Positions 1 through 7,738 of a DNA stretch of 41,544 nucleotides are shown in pieces. The stretch is taken from contig NZ_LMIJ01000021.1 in assembly GCF_001428665.1 (NCBI RefSeq), positions 246 to 41,789 on the forward strand, given 5' to 3'. The DNA comes from Acidovorax sp. Root219. GTDB taxonomy: Bacteria; Pseudomonadota; Gammaproteobacteria; Burkholderiales; Burkholderiaceae_C. The notes under the pieces were generated by a model. It ran no database searches. It was not told the DNA's origin and was given only the letters and a program-made list of their open reading frames with translations. How positions within the stretch are numbered: position 1 is the stretch's first letter; every line of letters starts with the position of its first letter. A program made the position numbers and the translations under genes.

Positions 1-28
1 GCGATGATAGATGGTGCCTCTCGTGCCG

Positions 29-49
29 CACTGGACGAATTGTCCAGTG
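29..49. repeat. Perfect 8-bp inverted repeat
   Basis: CACTGGAC, a 5-base spacer GAATT, then GTCCAGTG. It could be a transcription-factor operator belonging to whatever lies left of the window, or a chance hairpin. No gene start in the window is placed to use it. Confidence 0.35.
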
Positions 50-109
50 GCGCATGCCCATGGGCCCTATGCGGTCTGGGCAGCAGCGCGACCGGAGGCC
101 GTGATGCCC

Positions 110-208
110 GGGTGCGGCCAGGGCGGTGGCTTTGCACTGGCCCTGAGCCTGATCGTGATGCGCAGCGGCAATGCGCAGGTCACGGCCCAATTGTCGGCCA
201 CGGCCAGA
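110..208 (+). pseudogene. Remnant of a CynX/NimT-type MFS transporter (C-terminal segment)
   Basis: About 33 codons read G-x-GQGGGFALALSLIVMR followed by AQLS. I recognise this as resembling the late transmembrane segment of CynX/NimT-family (cyanate/nitroimidazole-type) major facilitator permeases. The frame is closed by a stop at bases 5-7 upstream, and the similarity ends abruptly just before the amidase stop codon at 219. It therefore looks like a decayed fragment left by a deletion, not a working gene. The resemblance is from memory of the family and the segment is short, so the call is tentative. Confidence 0.3.
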
Positions 209-218
209 GTTCAGCTAT

Positions 219-1862
219 TCATTCATTTATCGCCGCGCCGAGTGCGCCAATGCCGTTGGCTCCACGGTTGGGCCGCAATCTTGCCAGCAGTGGCTCCATT
301 GCTTTGGCGACAGACAGCAAATGCCAGTCGTCAAAGCGGCGGCCGACCAACTGAAGGCCGACGGGCAAACCTTGTGCGGTCTGAGATGCGGGTATGGAGA
401 CCACGGGGCCCTCTGTGACACTGAACAATGTCGTGTAGGACTGCGTGACGTTGTAGTACGGCACAGCCTTGCCATCCACTGACAGCGGCTCATCGTACAC
501 ATTGAAGATTCCGAATGTCCGGCTGTGCTTGTGGTGCGCAAAAGCGGGCACCGGCGAGACAGGGACGATCCATGCGTCATAGCCAATGAGGAATCGCTCC
601 ATTGCATTGGTTTGCTGCGCCTGCTCTGTCAGCGCTCGCATGTAGCTTTCAACGGAGATCGGGTCGAGGATCCTGCGCTGGTGGGGGATATCTTTTACCG
701 ATTTTCCTGCAAACATGCGCCCGATGCGGCGTGCAAGGTTCGAGCGCTCATAGCCGCCTTGCATCCCTACAAGTGCCCCCCAGGTTTCCCAGGTGCGTTG
801 GTACGAAAAGCCTTGGGGTTCGGCCTTTTCGACAATTGCGCCTGCTGCGCGCAGCGCGTCCACCACCTGTTCAATGGCCTTCTTGACGTCCACACCGACA
901 GGCATTCCCCCCAACTCGACCGCATAGGCAATCTTCAGACCTGTCAACGCTACCGGTTGGGCGGATCGAGGATGCAGCGGAGCGACCGTTGCGTCTTCGG
1001 GCGAGGTTCGCGCCAGCACCGACAAGGCCAGTTCGAGATCCTCGACACTATTGGCCAAAGGCCCCAACACAGCCATGGTCCTGATGCCGTCCACCTCGTC
1101 GGGCTTGGGTGGGATATGGCCAAGCATCGACACAACACCATGGGTTGGCCGCAAGCCCCAGACACCGGTGTAAGCGGCGGGAAGGCGGATCGAGCCCGCC
1201 AAGTCGGAGCCGAAGGAAAGAGGCGACATGTGCGAGGCGACCGCGGCAGCGCACCCACCGCTGCTACCGCCTGTGGTCAGTTTCACATTCCAGGGGTTGT
1301 TGGTGGTTCCAAACAGGGTGTTGGTCGTCTGCATATCCATCGCCAGCGTTGCGGCATTGGTTTTGGCCAGGACAATGGCCCCCGCCTGGCGCAAAAGAGC
1401 CACCGCAACGGCGTCATTTTCGGGAACGTAGTTGGCCAGATCAGATGAGCCGGCAGTCGTGCGCAGCCCGCGTGTTGCATAGGTATCCTTCACCGTCACG
1501 GGAACTCCATGCAACGGGCCCCAGATCTCACCGCGCCCCAACGCCTGGTCCGCAGCCTGTGCACGTTCCATTGCGGCGTTCAGATCCAGCACGACGATAG
1601 CGTTGAAATCTTCGTTGTAACGCGCGATCTGGCTGACAAACGCCCGCACCACCTGAACAGAACTGAGCTCCCGTGCCTGGATCTTGCGTGCCAAGTCAGA
1701 CGCCGTCAGTGTCACGATCTGTGTGTCCTGCTCAGAAACAGGCCAACTGTCGCTGGAGGGTATTGCGCGATGGGGTCCGGGCATTGAATTGCCCGATGCA
1801 TTGGGTGTCAGTGCTGCTGTTAGGACGGAAGATCCCGGCAAGGTGTGTTTGAGAGTGTTCAC
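219..1862 (-). CDS. Amidase-signature family amidase
   Basis: Hydrolyses a C-N amide bond with the Ser-cisSer-Lys triad of the amidase-signature family. The substrate cannot be read from sequence. In 547 residues the triad is visible as Lys125 (PVTVKD), Ser200 in the Gly-rich TTGGSSGG and the nucleophile Ser224 in DLAGSIR. The 24-residue spacing between the serines equals that in mammalian FAAH. The domain starts near residue 50, and the first 45 residues are not conserved-looking. The GTG at 1862 has no Shine-Dalgarno sequence, and an internal Met27 (base 1784) is an alternative start. It is divergent from a LysR gene with a dyad between them, so it is probably controlled by that regulator. 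It is a soluble enzyme with no convincing signal peptide. Confidence 0.9.
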   Translation of the reverse strand: MNTLKHTLPGSSVLTAALTPNASGNSMPGPHRAIPSSDSWPVSEQDTQIVTLTASDLARKIQARELSSVQVVRAFVSQIARYNEDFNAIVVLDLNAAMERAQAADQALGRGEIWGPLHGVPVTVKDTYATRGLRTTAGSSDLANYVPENDAVAVALLRQAGAIVLAKTNAATLAMDMQTTNTLFGTTNNPWNVKLTTGGSSGGCAAAVASHMSPLSFGSDLAGSIRLPAAYTGVWGLRPTHGVVSMLGHIPPKPDEVDGIRTMAVLGPLANSVEDLELALSVLARTSPEDATVAPLHPRSAQPVALTGLKIAYAVELGGMPVGVDVKKAIEQVVDALRAAGAIVEKAEPQGFSYQRTWETWGALVGMQGGYERSNLARRIGRMFAGKSVKDIPHQRRILDPISVESYMRALTEQAQQTNAMERFLIGYDAWIVPVSPVPAFAHHKHSRTFGIFNVYDEPLSVDGKAVPYYNVTQSYTTLFSVTEGPVVSIPASQTAQGLPVGLQLVGRRFDDWHLLSVAKAMEPLLARLRPNRGANGIGALGAAINE

Positions 1863-1880
1863 GAAGGAGGTTCATCAGTG

Positions 1881-1901
1881 CTTGATGGCTCAATCATCAA
1901 G
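1881..1901. promoter_or_regulatory. Candidate LysR operator between amidase and regulator
   Basis: CTTGATG, seven bases, CATCAAG: a perfect 7-bp dyad with the T-N11-A core expected of LysR-type binding sites. It lies 19 bases upstream of the amidase GTG and 50 bases upstream of the LysR ATG, the classic position for divergent control. Confidence 0.55.
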
Positions 1902-1951
1902 ATCTAGAATCAATGCGTCTATTGCATATTTCAGATGAACCCATTCAGAAT

Positions 1952-2857
1952 ATGAAACTGTCAGGACTGGACCTGGATCTGCTGATTGCACTGGATGCGC
2001 TTTTGGACACCGGTTCTGTAAGCGCAGCCGCAGGAAGGCTCCATCGGTCCCAACCAGCGGTGAGCAGGATGTTGGGGCGGCTGCGGGAATGCTTTGATGA
2101 CCCGCTGTTTGTTCCCCATGGGCGAGGACTCGCGCCCACCCCGCGTGCAATCGCGTTGCGTGGGCCGTTGAAATTGAGTTTGAGCGAAGTTCAGCAGTTG
2201 TTCAACCCACCGCGTGCGTTCGATCCGTTGCGGGACAAGGCGCATTTCCGCATTGTGAGTTCGGACTACGCAGCGGTCGCGCTGATGGGCTCCATCGTCA
2301 GCTGGCTGCACGACCATGCACCCCATGTGCATATTTCTCTGCTCCCTGTTACGGGCAATCCCGAGAACCTGCTTGCCAGTGGCGAGGCCGAAATCATGTT
2401 CGGTCCACAAGAGTTCTGTCCTGGGTGGTGTGCGAGTACCCCTTTTATCGAGGACTCCTGGATGTGCGTGCGGCGAAAAGGCGAACCGCTGCCGACCACT
2501 TTGAAGGAGTACCTGCAAATGGCACATGTGGCAGTTCACATCGAACGCGCCTTTGGCAATCAGGTGGATGAAGCGTTGCGCAAGCGGGGACGGGCAACGC
2601 GCCGGGTACAAGTCACGGTGCCCGATTTTGCGGCAGCTGTTTTTATCACCGCCAACAGCCCACTGCTGGCCACGTTGCCCAGCCCGGTGGCGCGCGCTGC
2701 ATCGAACCTGCTGTCAATGGAGTTGGGTGAAGTGCCACTGCGCGTGCGCGGATCGTCCGTGTCCATGATCTGGCCACGCCGTCTGGAACGCGATCCGCCT
2801 CATGTATGGCTGCGCCAAGCTGTCCTTGACAGTGCAGGCTTGTCTTTCCGGGGCTGA
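1952..2857 (+). CDS. LysR-family transcriptional regulator
   Basis: About 301 residues. The N-terminal winged helix-turn-helix reads LLIALDALLDTGSVSAAAGR, then the recognition helix HRSQPAVSRMLGRLRE, followed by FVPHGRGLAPTPRA. This is the NodD/SyrM-like pattern of LysR proteins in which GLAPT replaces the usual LTxAG. The rest is the periplasmic-binding-like effector domain. An upstream ATG at 1913 would add 13 residues, but Met at 1952 (MKLSGLDLDLL) fits family starts. It is divergent from the amidase gene, so control of the amidase, and of itself, via the dyad at 1881-1901 is the natural inference. The effector is unknown. Confidence 0.9.
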   Translation: MKLSGLDLDLLIALDALLDTGSVSAAAGRLHRSQPAVSRMLGRLRECFDDPLFVPHGRGLAPTPRAIALRGPLKLSLSEVQQLFNPPRAFDPLRDKAHFRIVSSDYAAVALMGSIVSWLHDHAPHVHISLLPVTGNPENLLASGEAEIMFGPQEFCPGWCASTPFIEDSWMCVRRKGEPLPTTLKEYLQMAHVAVHIERAFGNQVDEALRKRGRATRRVQVTVPDFAAAVFITANSPLLATLPSPVARAASNLLSMELGEVPLRVRGSSVSMIWPRRLERDPPHVWLRQAVLDSAGLSFRG

Positions 2858-3143
2858 GCGCGTCGCTGTTGCATTGACCGGGTGACGCAACTTGTCTGGG
2901 TCAGGGCCAGCAATGGGTTTCAGCGCTTTCATTCTCTGTGCCAACGGTCACGCTGAAAACACGCGAAAGACGCTCGATGTTCCGACGTGCTCAAAGATCG
3001 ACGTCTGGCGGCCCACAGCGCATGATCTCGGTGCGGGCAATGGTTGAGGTATCCCCTCAAGAGGGGGTGAACTATCGAACGACAGCTCCTGGCCGAAACC
3101 TGCCATCCATCACTGGATCGCGCAACAGCACCAGAACAGCCCC

Positions 3144-4883
3144 TCACCCCGACCCATGCAAGCGCGCCGGCGTCGTCGCCGTCCCATGCCGCGCCATGTC
3201 GTTCGCGCGGTCGATCACATGCCGCACCATGGCCTGGGCCAGGGCCTCTTCGGCCAGGAAGACGGTGCTGCCATTCTCTTCCTCCAGCAGGCGCGCCTCC
3301 TGCTCGCTGTGGCTGCGGATGACGGTTTCGATCATGGGGTTGAGCAGCTTGGCGGTGGCGATCATCTGGCGCACCTTCAAGGTGTCGGGCGTGGCGATGA
3401 CCAGCATGGCGGCGCGGGCGATGTGGGCCTGGATGAGCACGGCGGGCTCCACCGCGTCGCCGAACACAGCGGCGATGCCCTTGGCGCGCAGGGCTTCGAC
3501 CAGCTCGCGGTTTTGCTCGGCGACCACGAAGGGCACGTCGTTGGCGGCCAATGCGGCGGCCAGGCGGCGGCCGACCTTGCCGTAGCCCACCAGCACCACC
3601 TGGTGCGCGAGGAACTTGGCGTGCGTGGTCATGGGCAGCTCGGCCAGGGGGTCGTCGCGCTCTTCGAGCCGGCGCGCCAGGGCCGAGCGCGTGCGCAGCC
3701 AGCCCTGCAGCGGCGCAATCGCGTGGAACAGCATGGGGTTGAGCGCCATGGAGATCAGCGCGCCGGCCAGCACCAGGCTCGTGCCCTCGGCCGGCAGCAG
3801 GCCCAGCGACGCGCCCAGGCCCACCAGGATGAACGAGAACTCCCCTATCTGCGCCAGGCTGGCCGAGACGGTGAGCGCGGTGTTGAGCGGGTAGCGGAAC
3901 GACAGCACCAGGGCTGCGGCCGCGAGGGTCTTGCCGACCATGATGATGGCCACCACGGCCAGCACCTGCAGGGGGCGGTCCCACAGCACGGCGGGGTTGA
4001 AGAGCATGCCCACGGAGACGAAGAACAGCACGGCAAAGGCGTCGCGCAGGGGCAAGGATTCCTGCGCGGCGCGGTGGCTGAACTCCGACTCGCGCATCAC
4101 CATGCCCGCGAAGAAGGCCCCCAGCGCGAACGACACGCCGAACAGCGCGGCCGAGCCGAAGGCGATGCCCACGGCCGCGGCCACCACGCACAGCGTGAAC
4201 AGCTCGCGCGAGCCGGTGCGGGCCACTTGCCACAGCACCCAGGGAAACACGCGGCGCCCCACCACCAGCATCAGCACCACGAAGCCGCCCACCTGCAGCA
4301 GGGTGAGCCCCAGGGTCCTGGCCAGGTCCGAGGCATCTGCACTGGCCCCGTTGCCGCCCAGCACGCCGGCCAGCGGCGGCAGCAGCACGAGCACCAGCAC
4401 CATGACCAGGTCTTCGACCACCAGCCAGCCGACCGCGATGCGGCCGGTGTACGTCTCGAGGATGCCCAGGGTTTCGAGCGCGCGCAGCAGCACCACTGTG
4501 CTGGCCACCGATAGCGACAGGCCGAACACCAGCGCCCCGCCCAGGCCCCAGCCCCACCAGTAAGCCAGGCCCATGCCCATGAGCGTGGCCACCATGATCT
4601 GCACCACGGCCCCCGGCACGGCGATCTTGCGCACCGCCAGCAGGTCACCGAGAGAAAAGTGCAGCCCCACGCCGAACATCAGCAGCATCACGCCGATCTC
4701 GGCCAGTTGGCTGGCCATGGCCGCATCGGCCACGAAGCCCGGCGTGAACGGCCCGATCACCACCCCGGCCAGCAGGTAGCCCACCAGCGCCGGCAGGCGC
4801 AGCCGCGTGGCGACAAACCCCAGCGCCAGCGCCAGCCCGAGCGCGGCTGCGATGGTGTGGATGAGGTTGACGCTGTGGGGCAT
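3144..4883 (-). CDS. YbaL/KefB-type monovalent cation:proton antiporter (CPA2)
   Basis: Inner-membrane exchanger that moves K+ or Na+ against H+. The 579-residue protein has about 12 hydrophobic helices over residues 1-375, including the family pattern GYLLAGVVIGPFTPGF then LMFGVGLHFS. These match E. coli YbaL closely in order. A cytoplasmic RCK/TrkA-N domain follows, with a Rossmann nucleotide-binding loop VLVGYGKVGRRLA and the acidic strand end VAEQN near residue 430. I chose the Met at 4883 (MPHSVNLIHTIAAALG) because YbaL starts there; the frame is open to 4940. It is divergent from the exported protein at 5016 and not obviously part of an operon. Ion specificity and any glutathione or nucleotide gating cannot be told from sequence. 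Confidence 0.92.
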   Translation of the reverse strand: MPHSVNLIHTIAAALGLALALGFVATRLRLPALVGYLLAGVVIGPFTPGFVADAAMASQLAEIGVMLLMFGVGLHFSLGDLLAVRKIAVPGAVVQIMVATLMGMGLAYWWGWGLGGALVFGLSLSVASTVVLLRALETLGILETYTGRIAVGWLVVEDLVMVLVLVLLPPLAGVLGGNGASADASDLARTLGLTLLQVGGFVVLMLVVGRRVFPWVLWQVARTGSRELFTLCVVAAAVGIAFGSAALFGVSFALGAFFAGMVMRESEFSHRAAQESLPLRDAFAVLFFVSVGMLFNPAVLWDRPLQVLAVVAIIMVGKTLAAAALVLSFRYPLNTALTVSASLAQIGEFSFILVGLGASLGLLPAEGTSLVLAGALISMALNPMLFHAIAPLQGWLRTRSALARRLEERDDPLAELPMTTHAKFLAHQVVLVGYGKVGRRLAAALAANDVPFVVAEQNRELVEALRAKGIAAVFGDAVEPAVLIQAHIARAAMLVIATPDTLKVRQMIATAKLLNPMIETVIRSHSEQEARLLEEENGSTVFLAEEALAQAMVRHVIDRANDMARHGTATTPARLHGSG

Positions 4884-4954
4884 GGTGGTGAAAGGCGGTG
4901 GAAAAAACTGGGCGGGTGCTTGCCTGGAACACGCAGGCAAATAGCGTGCCTTAG

Positions 4955-4983
4955 TTCACACAAGCGGTCAGCAATCTTATAAC
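4955..4983 (+). promoter_or_regulatory. Sigma-70-like promoter for the exported protein
   Basis: -35 TTCACA (4955-4960), exactly 17 bases, -10 TATAAC (4978-4983); each hexamer matches the consensus at five of six positions. The expected transcript starts near 4990, only 25-50 bases before the candidate start codons of the next gene. Confidence 0.6.
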
Positions 4984-5015
4984 CGCAAGCACGCGCGGTG
5001 CAAAAATCAAGGGCA

Positions 5016-5609
5016 ATGCTGCGCCCTGAAATTCACCCCATGCTCCCACTCACCACCACCCCCCTGCCCTTCCCCGCCGGGCATGCCGCAGGCCCCCTCT
5101 CCCGCCACCCTCATGGATTCCTGGCCATGGCCGGTCTCGCGCTGGCGCTGGTGCTGGCATCGCCCGCACCGTGCTGGGCCCAGCAGGCGGCGGCACCGGC
5201 AGCCAAGGCTGCGCCCAAGCTCACCCAGAGCTACCATGATCGCGTGGAGGAACTGCAGGACCAGGTGAACGAGGGCAAGCTCGCTGAAATCCGCGCTCGC
5301 ATCGTCCCCACCACCGAGCGCAAGGTCTTCGACGTGGACGATGTGAACGACTCGCAGACCTGGTGGCAGTACGAGGACGACACTACCTTCGTCCACATCG
5401 AGAACGGCACCGGCCGCACGATCACGGGCCTGGTGCTGGACTTCTGGGTCGACAGCTGTTCACAAAAGGCGAAGCCCCCCAATACCGTGCATGTTCTGCT
5501 CAAGAAGCCCCTGCGCAAGAACGCCCAGGCGGTGGTGGTGGTACCGCCGAGCAAGCTGCTGCACACCAAGAACGAGGTGAGCTGCCTGAGTGTGCGGGGC
5601 GGATGGTAG
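5016..5609 (+). CDS. Exported protein of unknown function
   Basis: I do not recognise a family. The N-terminus is basic then hydrophobic, MAGLALALVLASPAPCWA followed by QQAAAPAAKAAPK. This is a signal peptide with a likely cleavage after CWA, so the mature protein is periplasmic or secreted. The mature part (about 140 residues) has a short coiled-coil-prone stretch (HDRVEELQDQVNEGKLAEIRA), then a beta-rich region (TFVHIENGTGRTITGLVLDFWVD) with two well-spaced cysteines (DSCSQ and VSCLS) that could form a disulfide. Start choices are GTG 4998, ATG 5016 (weak AAGGG just upstream) and ATG 5040; the promoter allows all. It is followed at once by a convergent gene. Confidence 0.7.
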   Translation: MLRPEIHPMLPLTTTPLPFPAGHAAGPLSRHPHGFLAMAGLALALVLASPAPCWAQQAAAPAAKAAPKLTQSYHDRVEELQDQVNEGKLAEIRARIVPTTERKVFDVDDVNDSQTWWQYEDDTTFVHIENGTGRTITGLVLDFWVDSCSQKAKPPNTVHVLLKKPLRKNAQAVVVVPPSKLLHTKNEVSCLSVRGGW

Positions 5610-5622
5610 CGCGGCGGATCGG

Positions 5623-6087
5623 TTAGGGCTTGCGCCCCCAACGGGCTTCGTAGTCGCGCTCCATCTTTTCGCAGGCGCCCGCAACGAACCACGCCGTCGA
5701 CGCGTCCAGGGATTTGCGGCCCTGCTCGCTCCAACACAGTTTGATGGCGTCCTGCGCCCGCCAGCGCGCATCACGTTCCGGGTTGTCGGGCATCAGGGCC
5801 CCGATCAGCATGAGGCCCCCGATGGCGATCACCGGGGCGAGCAGGACCCAGCCCCACCAGGGCAACAGCCGCTTCTTGCGGGGCTTGGCGGCTGGCGGCT
5901 CTTCTGCAGCCGCCGTAGCGGATGGCGGCGTGCCGCCCGCCACCTTGGCCCGCATGTAGGCCGCCTTGGCGCGCTGCTCGTCGCCTTCGCTTTCGGCAAA
6001 GCACTTGGCCCACAGCGCCGGGTCCCGGTCCTCGGGAGACTCCGCCTCTTTCATGGCCGCCGCCCAGCTGTCTTCCGATCCTTGCAT
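5623..6087 (-). CDS. Uncharacterised single-pass membrane protein
   Basis: 154 residues. The acidic N-terminal half (SWAAAMKEAESPEDRDPALW, then CFAESEGDEQRAKAAYMRAK) is predicted helical. A basic Pro-Arg-Lys stretch leads into one transmembrane helix at about residues 75-100 (WWGWVLLAPVIAIGGLMLIG). The remaining 50 residues carry two cysteines (KLCWSEQ, GACEKM). The orientation would place the N-terminus in the cytoplasm by the positive-inside rule. The start at 6087 is fixed by GAAGGAGG seven bases upstream, making the ORF start at 6105 unlikely. No function can be assigned. It faces the exported protein tail-to-tail. Confidence 0.7.
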   Translation of the reverse strand: MQGSEDSWAAAMKEAESPEDRDPALWAKCFAESEGDEQRAKAAYMRAKVAGGTPPSATAAAEEPPAAKPRKKRLLPWWGWVLLAPVIAIGGLMLIGALMPDNPERDARWRAQDAIKLCWSEQGRKSLDASTAWFVAGACEKMERDYEARWGRKP

Positions 6088-6229
6088 GCACCCTCCTTCA
6101 ATCAATCATTCAATGTTCTTGCGGATTGGGCAGCGCAGCACGGCCTGCCGTTTGGCCAATCCAGCCCGCCCGAACAGGTATCATTCGGTACCTGCACAGC
6201 TTGGATTCGCGGATCGCCCCGCGAACACC

Positions 6230-6264
6230 ATCAAAATAATAGCGCCAAACGCAACGTTGGCGCT
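6230..6264 (-). terminator. Rho-independent terminator-like hairpin on minus strand
   Basis: AGCGCCAA, eight-base loop, TTGGCGCT (6241-6264), an uninterrupted 8-bp stem. On the minus strand it is followed by ATTATTTT, a usable U-tract. It would end transcripts of the APE operon after reading antisense through the tRNA gene. Alternatively it is only a leader hairpin of the tRNA on the plus strand. Confidence 0.45.
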
Positions 6265-6266
6265 GT

Positions 6267-6343
6267 CTGCCCGTAGCTCAACTGGATAGAGCAATAGCCT
6301 TCTAAGCTATAGGTCGGGGGTTCGAGTCCCTCCGGGCAGGCCA
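6267..6343 (+). tRNA. tRNA-Arg (anticodon UCU)
   Basis: 77 nt with encoded CCA. Acceptor CTGCCCG pairs perfectly with CGGGCAG (6333-6339), then discriminator G and CCA. The D-stem is GCTC/GAGC, and the anticodon stem AUAGC/GCUAU encloses CUUCUAA with anticodon UCU at 6301-6303. The T-stem GGGGG/CCCUC (one G-U pair) encloses UUCGAGU. The layout matches E. coli tRNA-Arg(UCU) position by position. It decodes AGA/AGG, which are rare in such GC-rich genomes. It lies just past the 3' end of the APE operon on the opposite strand. Confidence 0.97.
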
Positions 6344-6430
6344 CATTCCCCCTATGAAAAATCGCTCGTCGGCAATTCCTGGGGAAACTCCAGGGAAGTA
6401 ACCGCCTACAGCTTGACGCCGGCCACCGGC

Positions 6431-7204
6431 TCAGCCCGGCAACGCCACCAGAAGCCAGTCGCCGTCGCCCTGCCATGCGACGTCCGCATCGACCTGCAGG
6501 GAACACGGCGGCAAGCCCCCGGCCCCCAGCACGCACACCGACAACAGCACCGCATGGCCGCCCGCCGTGGCTCCGTGCCATGCCCTGGCATGCGCCAGAA
6601 CCTGGCCCTGGCTTGGCAGGCCCGCAGGCTGGCACACGATGCGCCGGATCGCCGCGAAATCCACGCCCGTCCCCGTGCATTTGAAATAGGCCTCCTTGAG
6701 GCTCCAGATCTGCAGGAAGTGGCGCTGGCGTGCAGGGCCATCGTCCAGCGCCTGCAGCTGCGCCAACTCCCCTGGCGTGCAGGCCATGCCGGCCAGGGCG
6801 AGCACATCGCGCCGGCTGGCGTGCAGGTCTTTCACCTCCAGGTCGATACCCACCGGGTGCGGGGCCGCCGCGCAGGCAAGCCAGGCGCCGCTGTGCGACA
6901 GGGACAAGTGGGTGGCGGCTGCTGCTTCATCGCCATGGTGCTGCGCGTTCAGGTGCGGCGCCCTGCCCTCGGGCGCGTCCAGCCGCCAGTGGTCGGGGGT
7001 GGTGCCGCGGGCCATGGCCAGCTGGTGGCGCAGGGCGTAACGGCAGGCGATGAACTCCTGGCGCCGGGCCGGGTGTTGCATGCCGGCCAGCCGGGCCGTT
7101 TCACTCTCCGTCAGCCACTCCGGTGCGTTTTGCTGCTGCGCGCGGGCCGCCAAAGGGGCCTGTGCGGCGAGCAGCAGTTGCAGCGCCGGGGTGGTAGTCG
7201 TCAC
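6431..7204 (-). CDS. 4'-phosphopantetheinyl transferase (Sfp/AcpT superfamily)
   Basis: Transfers phosphopantetheine from CoA to the conserved serine of acyl carrier proteins; here most likely the two ACPs of the APE operon (Ser39 and Ser41). In 257 residues the family signatures are intact: SLSHS (101-105), the Mg-binding GIDLE (119-123) and WSLKEAYFK (167-175). The start is the GTG at 7204, which overlaps the previous stop codon as GTGA; the frame remains open to 7267. It is the last gene of the operon, followed by an intergenic hairpin on the far side of the tRNA. It corresponds to the role called ApeB in gammaproteobacterial clusters, where it lies near the front and not at the end. Confidence 0.9.
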   Translation of the reverse strand: MTTTTPALQLLLAAQAPLAARAQQQNAPEWLTESETARLAGMQHPARRQEFIACRYALRHQLAMARGTTPDHWRLDAPEGRAPHLNAQHHGDEAAAATHLSLSHSGAWLACAAAPHPVGIDLEVKDLHASRRDVLALAGMACTPGELAQLQALDDGPARQRHFLQIWSLKEAYFKCTGTGVDFAAIRRIVCQPAGLPSQGQVLAHARAWHGATAGGHAVLLSVCVLGAGGLPPCSLQVDADVAWQGDGDWLLVALPG

Positions 7205-7641
7205 TGCCCGAAACGGACGTAGGTGCCCTTGAAGGTCACGCCCGTGAGCATGCTGCCCGCGTGGCATTCGTAGTTGACCGGGTCCTTGTAGACCTTGCCC
7301 TTGAAGGTGCTGTGCAGGTCCACCACGGCGTTGGCGCCGCGCTTCTTGGCGAATTCTTCGAGCGAGATCAGCGTGGACAGGGCCACCCAGTGGCAGGCCT
7401 CTTCCTTGGTCCGGCCGCCGGAGGATGTCTTGCGGTTGGCGGTTTCTTCACCGATGGCGGTGCCGCCCTCGGGCGTGGGCGCACCCGACAGGTAGAACTT
7501 GACGCTGCCGTCGAGCTTCTTGAGCTCCAGGCCCAGTTGCACGGCCTCTTCCAGGGGCAGCAGCAGTACCTTTTCTGCGTGGGCGGCCATGCTTGCGCCA
7601 GCCAGTAGGGCCAGTGCAAGGATCGTTTTCTTGATGGTCAT
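7201..7641 (-). CDS. Small exported protein, paralogue 2, in the APE operon
   Basis: 146 residues. The signal peptide MTIKKTILALALLAGASMAAHA is followed by EKVLLLPLEEAVQLG. It shares an evident pattern with the gene immediately upstream: PL-[ED]-E-x-V-[QR]-x-G, LDGSVKFYLSGA, GANAVVDLHS, KDPVxYxCHAG, and GVT-[FL]-KGT near the C-terminus. Proteins of this type in APE clusters are often labelled excinuclease ATPase subunit, but nothing here looks like an ATPase: there is no Walker motif and the protein is exported. Two conserved cysteines could make a disulfide. Met at 7641 has a good Shine-Dalgarno (AGAGGGAAG); the frame is open to 7725. Function is unknown. Confidence 0.75.
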   Translation of the reverse strand: MTIKKTILALALLAGASMAAHAEKVLLLPLEEAVQLGLELKKLDGSVKFYLSGAPTPEGGTAIGEETANRKTSSGGRTKEEACHWVALSTLISLEEFAKKRGANAVVDLHSTFKGKVYKDPVNYECHAGSMLTGVTFKGTYVRFGQ

Positions 7642-7738
7642 GCTTTGCTTCCCTCTTTTCGATCTCTTTGTTTTGATGGATGGATGGATGGCCGGGGCGC
7701 GCGCGGGCCCGGGCGGCAAGGCCACCCGGCGGGTGGCT

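Noticed and set aside
2938..4563. Long plus-strand frames opposite the antiporter
   Set aside because: High-GC antisense shadows rich in Arg, Ala and His with no motif; the antiporter frame has clear family features.
6267..6343. tRNA-Arg as attachment site for the APE cluster or the phage block
   Set aside because: I searched by eye for a copied tRNA 3' end near 24.3 kb and 33.8-34.7 kb and saw none, and no integrase gene is present.
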